DNA of 9,964 nucleotides from Gammaproteobacteria bacterium. GTDB lineage: Bacteria; Pseudomonadota; Gammaproteobacteria; Eutrophobiales; Eutrophobiaceae. Position numbers and translations under genes: made by a program. Position 1 is the first letter of the stretch, and every line of letters begins with the position of its first letter. Under the pieces are notes generated by a model, which was not told where the DNA came from, did not search any database, and saw only the letters and a program-made list of their open reading frames with translations. Positions 5,606 through 9,964 of this stretch are shown here, piece by piece. The DNA lies in the NCBI GenBank assembly GCA_012270695.1, contig JAAXHV010000366.1, positions 1 through 9,964 on the forward strand. The letters are read 5' to 3'.

Positions 5606-7267
5606 TTACAGTTCGCTCAACACCTTTATCACCAGCCAGCCGCCGGCCACGCCCAGCAGCAAGGGCAACAGGGGAAACCCGCTTATCATCCAGGTACGGG
5701 GGCTGATCAGGTAGAATATCAGGGCAGCCAGTATCAGGGCACAACCGACGATCACACGGATATTATTCCTGTTGTTCCTGCGTATTTCCCTGCGGAGTTC
5801 GTCAACCTCGCCTGATTTCAAATCCACTTGGAACCTGCCGTCCTGCAGGCGGTCAACCAGTTCCATCACCTTGTGGGGGAACTGGGGCAGGCGGTTGAGC
5901 CAATAGGGAACGGTTTCCCTGGTTCCCTTCAGCATGGCCCCGAAGCCCACGCGGCCATCCATCCAGCGTTGCATGATGGGTTTGGCCGTGGCCCAGAGAT
6001 CCAGGTCGGGGTAGAGCTGGCGGCCCAGCCCTTCAATATTGACCAGGGTTTTCTGCAACAACAGCAGTTGCGGCAGAATGACCATGTTAAAGCGCCGGGC
6101 CGTCTGGAACAGCCGCAACAGCAGCGTGCCGATAGAGATCTGCCGGATGGGCCGGTCGAACATGGGTTCACAGACCGTGCGAATAGCAAACTCGAGCTCA
6201 TCCACCCGCGTGCCGGACGGGACCCAGCCCGATTCGATATGCAGTTCGGCGACCCGCTGGTAGTCACGGTTCAGAAATGCCAGAAAGTTATCCGCCAAGT
6301 AACGCTGGTCGTATTCACTCAGGGAACTCATGATGCCGAAATCCACCATCATGATGCGCACATGGCCGCCCTCCCCCGGCTGGACAAAGATATTGCCGGG
6401 GTGCATGTCCGCATGGAAAAAACTGTCCCGGAAAACCTGGGTGAAGAAAATCTCCACGCCGCGCTCAGCCAGCCACTTCAGGTCCACCCCTGCCTGTTGC
6501 AGGGCGGGCACGTCGCTGACGGGTATCCCGGATACGCGTTCCATCACCATCACGTCCCGGCTCGTTAATTCCCAGATGACTTCGGGTACATACAACACTT
6601 CCGAATCGGAAAAATTGCGCCGCAACTGGGATGCCGAGGCCGCTTCCCTCATCAAATCCAGTTCGTTAAACAGCGTTTTCTCGAATTCCTCTACGACCGA
6701 GGTAGGTTTCAGGTGTCTTGCGTCCCTGGAATAACGTTCCAGGGTCTCTGCAAGGATACGGATGATACCCAGGTCGCGAGCGATCACCTTTTTTATCTCG
6801 GGACGTATCACCTTGACGATCATTGCGCGGCCATCCTGGAGCGTGGCCGCGTGGACCTGGGCTACCGAAGCCGATGCCAGCGGGGTTTCGTCAAATTCAT
6901 GGAATACTTCTTCAACCTTTTTTCCCAACGCCCGTTCTATGATCTCCCTGGCAATACTGCCCGGGAACGGCGGGACCTTATCCTGCAACTTTGCCAGTTC
7001 GACGGCGACGTCGTCCGGCAGCATATCGCGCCGGGTTGACAGCAACTGGCCGAACTTGACGTAAATGGGGCCCAAATCCTCCAGGGCCAGGCGCAGCCTG
7101 ACACCCATGGATTCCTCAATTTTCCGGAACCAGTTCCAGGGCAACAGCCTCTGCAACCACCTGGCCGAACGGAACAGGTGCAGGGTGAAGACCAGTTCAT
7201 CCAGACCGTGTTTCAGCAACACGCGCTGAATGGCAAGCAATCTGAATATCTGTCCTATGCCTAACAT
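5606..7267 (-). CDS. ubiB: UbiB, ubiquinone biosynthesis atypical kinase/ATPase
   Basis: UbiB is a membrane-associated ABC1/ADCK-family kinase-like ATPase required for ubiquinone synthesis, probably helping lipid intermediates reach the Ubi enzymes. From the ATG at 7267 it has 553 residues (546 in E. coli). In this numbering it shows the family-specific KFGQ (71-74), the Ala-rich nucleotide loop PLASASVAQVH (129-139) that replaces the usual Gly-rich loop, the lysine of IVKVIRP (K152), NELD (201-204), the catalytic-loop HADMHPGN (285-292) and DFG (309-311). Two C-terminal membrane segments lie at about 504-521 and 530-550. A GTG at 7285 would add six residues. I prefer the ATG because it gives the same distance to the conserved GLDE as E. 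coli, and because the GTG lies inside a repeat arm. The gene follows ubiJ after 60 bases, most of them repeat. Full length, with no missing key residue seen. Confidence 0.96.
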   Translation of the reverse strand: MLGIGQIFRLLAIQRVLLKHGLDELVFTLHLFRSARWLQRLLPWNWFRKIEESMGVRLRLALEDLGPIYVKFGQLLSTRRDMLPDDVAVELAKLQDKVPPFPGSIAREIIERALGKKVEEVFHEFDETPLASASVAQVHAATLQDGRAMIVKVIRPEIKKVIARDLGIIRILAETLERYSRDARHLKPTSVVEEFEKTLFNELDLMREAASASQLRRNFSDSEVLYVPEVIWELTSRDVMVMERVSGIPVSDVPALQQAGVDLKWLAERGVEIFFTQVFRDSFFHADMHPGNIFVQPGEGGHVRIMMVDFGIMSSLSEYDQRYLADNFLAFLNRDYQRVAELHIESGWVPSGTRVDELEFAIRTVCEPMFDRPIRQISIGTLLLRLFQTARRFNMVILPQLLLLQKTLVNIEGLGRQLYPDLDLWATAKPIMQRWMDGRVGFGAMLKGTRETVPYWLNRLPQFPHKVMELVDRLQDGRFQVDLKSGEVDELRREIRRNNRNNIRVIVGCALILAALIFYLISPRTWMISGFPLLPLLLGVAGGWLVIKVLSEL

Positions 7268-7281
7268 TTTGTTGATATTGT

Positions 7282-7347
7282 CCACAGGCTACACCGATGA
7301 ACACAGATGATATTGGATTAATCTGCGTCAATCTGCGTAATCTGCGG
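7282..7347 (-). repeat. 27-bp inverted repeat of AATCTGCG(T/G) units between ubiJ and ubiB
   Basis: On the plus strand three 9-mers, AATCTGCGT (7320-7328), AATCTGCGT (7330-7338) and AATCTGCGG (7339-7347), form one arm (7321-7347). A diverged reverse-complement arm lies at 7282-7308, with a 12-base spacer. Of 27 positions, 19 are exactly complementary. In the minus-strand (ubi-sense) RNA five more become G-U pairs, giving 24 of 27 possible pairs; in the plus-strand RNA these five would be C-A mismatches. The arm at 7321-7347 supplies the final codons and TGA of ubiJ. It looks like a dispersed palindromic repeat that now forms an mRNA hairpin; no U-run follows. Confidence 0.75.
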
Positions 7348-7924
7348 ATAATTTATAAACTCTTTGTTTAAGGCGTTCGAGATCATCGCGTAATATATCT
7401 ACCGAATGGTTGAAGCTTTCGATTTCATCCCGCTCGGGCAATACTTCGGTTTCGTACAAGGCGTATTCACTCAGGTCCAACTCAATCTTATTTTTCAAGC
7501 GCTGTAAAAAACCGGCGCCCATGTTAACGATATTGGATGCTTTCCTGGCCAGGGTATCGCCAACCAGTCGCGCCGCCCGTTCTTCCCAATCGACCTCGAA
7601 CCTGTGCAGCAATCGTTGAAAATCCTGGGCCAGACCCAAGTCTCCCCTGATCTCCAGATCTCCGGTAATAACCGGCCTGCCTTCACCGGTTGAACGCACA
7701 TAAACCAGCAGGTCAAGTGGCGTGCCCCGGATCAGGACATCCCCCGTTCCTGCATAATCCGTATCAATCCGGATGCCGTGTTCTTCTATTATCAGGTTTA
7801 TAACCGGCTGTGTCGTATTGATTAATTCAAGCCGGATCACCTTGCCTGACAACCCGGCCAGTGCATCGAGGGTTTCCTGATCCAGCAACAACAGCCGATT
7901 AATCAGAGGTTCCAGTGGTTTCAA
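7328..7924 (-). CDS. ubiJ: UbiJ, ubiquinone biosynthesis accessory factor (SCP2 domain)
   Basis: UbiJ is a lipid-binding scaffold, with an SCP2 (sterol carrier) domain, of the soluble complex that carries the late ubiquinone intermediates in E. coli. The 198 residues (201 in E. coli) contain an SCP2-like domain (about 20-115) with GTGDVLIRGTPLDLLVYV (59-76) and GDLEIRGDLGLAQDFQRLL (88-106). A C-terminal charged helical, coiled-coil-like tail follows (about 165-195). The start codon is TTG at 7924, supported by GGAG seven bases upstream. The last residues (SADYAD) and the stop are encoded by a repeat arm, so the native C-terminus may have been altered. It lies between ubiE (54-base gap) and ubiB, the standard ubiE-ubiJ-ubiB order. 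Similarity to E. coli UbiJ is modest, so the call leans on length, domain and context together. Confidence 0.9.
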   Translation of the reverse strand: MKPLEPLINRLLLLDQETLDALAGLSGKVIRLELINTTQPVINLIIEEHGIRIDTDYAGTGDVLIRGTPLDLLVYVRSTGEGRPVITGDLEIRGDLGLAQDFQRLLHRFEVDWEERAARLVGDTLARKASNIVNMGAGFLQRLKNKIELDLSEYALYETEVLPERDEIESFNHSVDILRDDLERLKQRVYKLSADYAD

Positions 7925-7931
7925 GAAGATG

Positions 7932-7935
7932 CTCC
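7932..7935 (-). promoter_or_regulatory. Shine-Dalgarno site supporting the TTG start of ubiJ
   Basis: GGAG on the minus strand lies seven bases before the TTG at 7924-7922. This spacing supports TTG as the true start; no in-frame ATG is available nearby. Confidence 0.65.
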
Positions 7936-7978
7936 GAAACTAACGGGGACACAGCGACCAAACCGCCGGCAGCAGGGT

Positions 7979-8713
7979 TCATAACTTATATCCCTTATGC
8001 AGAGCGACGATACCGCCGGATAAATTCAGGTAATCGACGCGGGAAAAACCGGCATCCTCCAGCATCGTTTTCAGACTTTCCTGGTCGGGGTGCATCCTGA
8101 TCGACTCGACCAGGTATCGATAACTGTCCGGGTCCTGCGCGACCAGTTTTCCCAGAGGGGGGATCGCGTGAAAAGAATACTTATCATATACCCACCTCAA
8201 CAAATCCGAGGTCACCCGGGAAAACTCGAGGATGATGACCGGGCAGCCGTACTTCAGCTTGGCATGAATGGAGCGCAGCGCGCACATCTTGTCGGTCATA
8301 TTACGCAACCCTAAGGCAAGGGTTACACAATCAAAGGAGTTATCTGCGAAAGGCAGCCGTTCCGCATCTGCGCGCACATAGTGCACATTGTCGGCCAGTC
8401 CCTTGTCCACCAGCTTGTCCCTGCCGTGTTTCAGCATGGCCTCGTTGATATCACAGAGGACGACGCCACAACCCGCCTGCTTCAGCAAGGCAGCCAGGTC
8501 GCCCGTCCCCGATGCGACATCCAGAACCACGGAACCGGATCTTAACCGGGCAAGATGAACGCATAAGCGTTTCCACAGACGGTGTATGCCGAACGACATC
8601 AGGTCGTTCATCAGGTCATAGCGCCAGGCAACTGAACTGAATACATCATCCACGCGCCGGGTTTTCTCTTCCGGCGAGATCTTCTGAAAGCCAAAATCGA
8701 CCGGCTGGTTCAT
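7979..8713 (-). CDS. ubiE: UbiE, ubiquinone/menaquinone C-methyltransferase
   Basis: UbiE is a SAM-dependent class I methyltransferase that C-methylates the quinone ring of demethoxy-ubiquinol precursors and, where made, demethylmenaquinone. The 244 residues are near the usual 251. Seen in order: the UbiE signature YDLMNDLMSFGIHRLWK (32-48), SAM motif I LDVASGTGDLA (64-74), the acidic strand end VVLCDIN (84-90), ADAERLPFADNSFD (115-128), LGLRNMTD (134-141) and AKLKYGCPVIILEFS (151-165). The closing GGIVALHKGYKL is also typical. The usual RVLKPGG at the start of the 151-165 segment has become AKLKYGC, a mild departure. Its ATG overlaps the stop of the DUF971 gene (ATGA, 8713-8710), so the two are translationally coupled. 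This is a secure call. Confidence 0.97.
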   Translation of the reverse strand: MNQPVDFGFQKISPEEKTRRVDDVFSSVAWRYDLMNDLMSFGIHRLWKRLCVHLARLRSGSVVLDVASGTGDLAALLKQAGCGVVLCDINEAMLKHGRDKLVDKGLADNVHYVRADAERLPFADNSFDCVTLALGLRNMTDKMCALRSIHAKLKYGCPVIILEFSRVTSDLLRWVYDKYSFHAIPPLGKLVAQDPDSYRYLVESIRMHPDQESLKTMLEDAGFSRVDYLNLSGGIVALHKGYKL

Positions 8714-9063
8714 TGCAACTGGCGTTTGTAACCGGCTTTTTCCAGCGCCGCCAGGTAGGCCTGCCAGTGTCTATCCCGATTTTCACCCAGTTGATAAAGA
8801 TAATCCCAGGTATAAATACCGGAACTGTGCCCGTCGTCAAAACACAACTTCAGCGCATAACTCCCGACCGGCTCAACCGTATCGATATTCACATTCTCCT
8901 TGCCTGTCTGTAATATCTCCTGGCCCGGGCCGTGCCCGCGTACTTCGGCTGAGGGCGAATAAACCCGCAACAGTTCACAACTCAGGCTGAAACTTTTCCC
9001 GTCCGGATACTCCAGCACCAGACACCGTGACTTTTTCTTCAGGTTGACGGAGACCGGCCTCAT
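8710..9063 (-). CDS. DUF971 protein (gamma-butyrobetaine hydroxylase-like N-terminal domain)
   Basis: This small soluble protein of 117 residues consists of a single DUF971/GBBH-like domain. The hallmark stretches are CELLRVYSPSAEVRGHGPGQ (29-48), VNIDTVEPVGSYALKLCFDD (58-77) and GHSSGIYTWDYLYQLG (78-93). In eukaryotic gamma-butyrobetaine hydroxylases this domain precedes the oxygenase domain and binds zinc; bacterial stand-alone members are uncharacterised. The residues visible here give no direct proof of zinc binding. It sits between hslU (22-base gap) and ubiE (4-base overlap), a placement seen in other Gammaproteobacteria. That suggests coexpression with ubiquinone synthesis, but its function is unknown. 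Confidence 0.9.
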   Translation of the reverse strand: MRPVSVNLKKKSRCLVLEYPDGKSFSLSCELLRVYSPSAEVRGHGPGQEILQTGKENVNIDTVEPVGSYALKLCFDDGHSSGIYTWDYLYQLGENRDRHWQAYLAALEKAGYKRQLQ

Positions 9064-9085
9064 TGCATTCTGTGAGATATTCAGG

Positions 9086-9964
9086 TCAAAGGATATATCG
9101 GGTTAAATCCTCGTCCCTGATCAGGTCATCCAGGTGCTCCGCCACATATTGAGCATCGATCCTGACTGACTTTTGTCCCCGGTCCGGCGCTTCGAAGGAT
9201 AAGGTCTCGAGCAGGCGTTCCATGACCGTGTGCAAACGGCGAGCGCCGATATTCTCCGTGGACTCATTGACCTGCCAGGCTATTTCGGCAATGCGCGCGA
9301 TACCATCTTCGGAAAATGACAAATCAACCTGTTCGGTCTGCATGAGCGCCGTGTATTGCTGGGTCAATGAGGCATCAGGCTCGACCAGGATGCGGATGAA
9401 CTCATTCACCCCCAGGGCATCGAGTTCCACCCGTATCGGCAGCCGCCCCTGCAGTTCGGGTATCAGGTCGGAAGGTTTGGAAAAATGGAACGCCCCGGAG
9501 GCAATAAACAGGATGTGGTCTGTTTTCACCATCCCGTAACGGGTGGTCACCGTGGAACCTTCCACCAGCGGCAGCAGGTCACGCTGTACGCCTTCCCTGG
9601 AGACGTCTGCGCCGCTGACCTCGGCGCGGCGCGTGACCTTGTCGATTTCGTCCAGGAAAACCAGGCCGTTCTGTTCCACGTTCTCCAACGCCCTGACCTT
9701 GATCTCTTCCTCGTTCACCAGTCTCGCTGCCTCTTCCTCGGACAGGACCTTAAGCGCCTCCCTGATCCTCAGTTTTCTCGTGCGTTTTTTCTCACTGCCG
9801 ATACTCTGAAACAAACCCTGCAACTGGCTGGTCATCTCTTCCATTCCAGGCGGCGCCATGATTTCAACACCAATCGCCGGCATACTCACCTCTACCTCGA
9901 TTTCCTTGTCATCCAACTTGCCACGTTTAAGCATTGCGCGGAATCTGTCCCTGGTTGAACTGCC
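9086..9964 (-). CDS. hslU: HslU (ClpY), ATPase subunit of the HslUV protease (C-terminal two thirds)
   Basis: HslU is the AAA+ hexameric unfoldase that feeds substrates into the HslV peptidase. The window holds the last 292 residues of about 440; the frame runs off the right edge, so the Walker A part and the start are outside. Seen (numbered from the edge) are the end of the intermediate domain, with IMAPPGMEEMTSQLQ, the Walker B LVFLDEI (101-107), VSREGVQRDLLPLVEG (121-136), FIASGAF (sensor 1 region), LQGRLPIRVEL with the arginine-finger region, and NIGARRLHT (sensor 2). The C-terminal EDLTRYIL is the tail that docks into HslV. An in-frame ATG at 9934 is internal, not the start: residues before it (STRDRFRA) continue the family sequence. 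hslV is expected beyond the edge. The gene heads the minus-strand cluster visible here. Confidence 0.97.
   Translation of the reverse strand, partial: GSSTRDRFRAMLKRGKLDDKEIEVEVSMPAIGVEIMAPPGMEEMTSQLQGLFQSIGSEKKRTRKLRIREALKVLSEEEAARLVNEEEIKVRALENVEQNGLVFLDEIDKVTRRAEVSGADVSREGVQRDLLPLVEGSTVTTRYGMVKTDHILFIASGAFHFSKPSDLIPELQGRLPIRVELDALGVNEFIRILVEPDASLTQQYTALMQTEQVDLSFSEDGIARIAEIAWQVNESTENIGARRLHTVMERLLETLSFEAPDRGQKSVRIDAQYVAEHLDDLIRDEDLTRYIL

Noticed and set aside
5828..6568. A 246-residue open frame on the plus strand opposite ubiB
   Set aside because: It lies entirely antisense to the well-conserved ubiB, has Gln/His-rich low-complexity translation and resembles no family. It is a by-product of ubiB codon use.
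7268..7285. GTG at 7285 as the ubiB start
   Set aside because: It falls inside the repeat arm and adds six residues not needed for the family; the ATG at 7267 gives the usual N-terminal length. It cannot be fully excluded.
7320..7347. CRISPR-like array of 9-mers
   Set aside because: The units are 9 bases, contiguous or one base apart, with no spacers; they are part of a palindromic repeat.
9086..9934. A complete protein starting at the ATG at 9934
   Set aside because: The frame continues upstream to the window edge with HslU-like residues, so the ATG is internal to a truncated hslU.
1..9964. New defence, toxin-antitoxin or mobile system
   Set aside because: All long frames are accounted for by conserved core genes; no transposase, integrase, nuclease or toxin-like frame remains in the gaps, none of which exceeds about 170 bases.

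Overview
The window is a housekeeping region of a gammaproteobacterial chromosome. The evidence is the order secB / membrane rhodanese (yibN-like) / gpmI / envC / ctpA, with gpmI diverging from the rhodanese gene, together with an hslU / DUF971 / ubiE / ubiJ / ubiB run. Both arrangements are familiar from Gammaproteobacteria such as Pseudomonas and, in part, E. coli. Ubiquinone genes point to a respiring proteobacterium. Composition looks even (roughly 50-55% G+C by eye), and I see no sign of a genomic island, prophage, transposase, CRISPR array or tRNA/rRNA gene. The genus cannot be named from this sequence.

Layout. Bases 1-685 (minus strand) hold the start of secB, cut by the window edge, and a membrane-anchored rhodanese-like gene. 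They are separated by a strong palindrome where grxC usually sits. A short divergent promoter region (686-828), built from inverted CAGG-type heptamer repeats, leads on the plus strand to gpmI (glycolysis), envC (amidase activator for septum splitting) and ctpA (S41 periplasmic protease), ending near 5012. A hairpin at 5058-5081 separates them from a converging minus-strand cluster: hslU (cut by the right edge), a DUF971 gene, ubiE, ubiJ, ubiB and a YiiD-type hot-dog thioesterase. The cluster is tightly spaced, with a 4-base ubiE/DUF971 overlap and all gaps under about 65 bases, so it is probably transcribed as one or a few units from beyond the right edge towards 5082.

How the genes work together. 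UbiE, UbiJ and UbiB serve late ubiquinone synthesis: UbiE is the C-methyltransferase, UbiJ the lipid-binding accessory factor and UbiB the atypical kinase/ATPase. HslU is the unfoldase of the HslUV protease. EnvC and CtpA both act on or around the cell wall in the periplasm, while GpmI is cytosolic and simply shares the operon. SecB and the rhodanese form a separate minus-strand group.

I found no new multi-gene system. The unusual material lies between genes: (i) a 17-bp-arm palindrome upstream of secB, (ii) overlapping divergent promoters inside inverted heptamer repeats, (iii) a direct repeat that extends the envC reading frame and makes its start ambiguous, and (iv) a 27-bp-arm repeat of AATCTGCG(T/G) units between ubiJ and ubiB that supplies the last codons of ubiJ and pairs better in the sense RNA than in the antisense.
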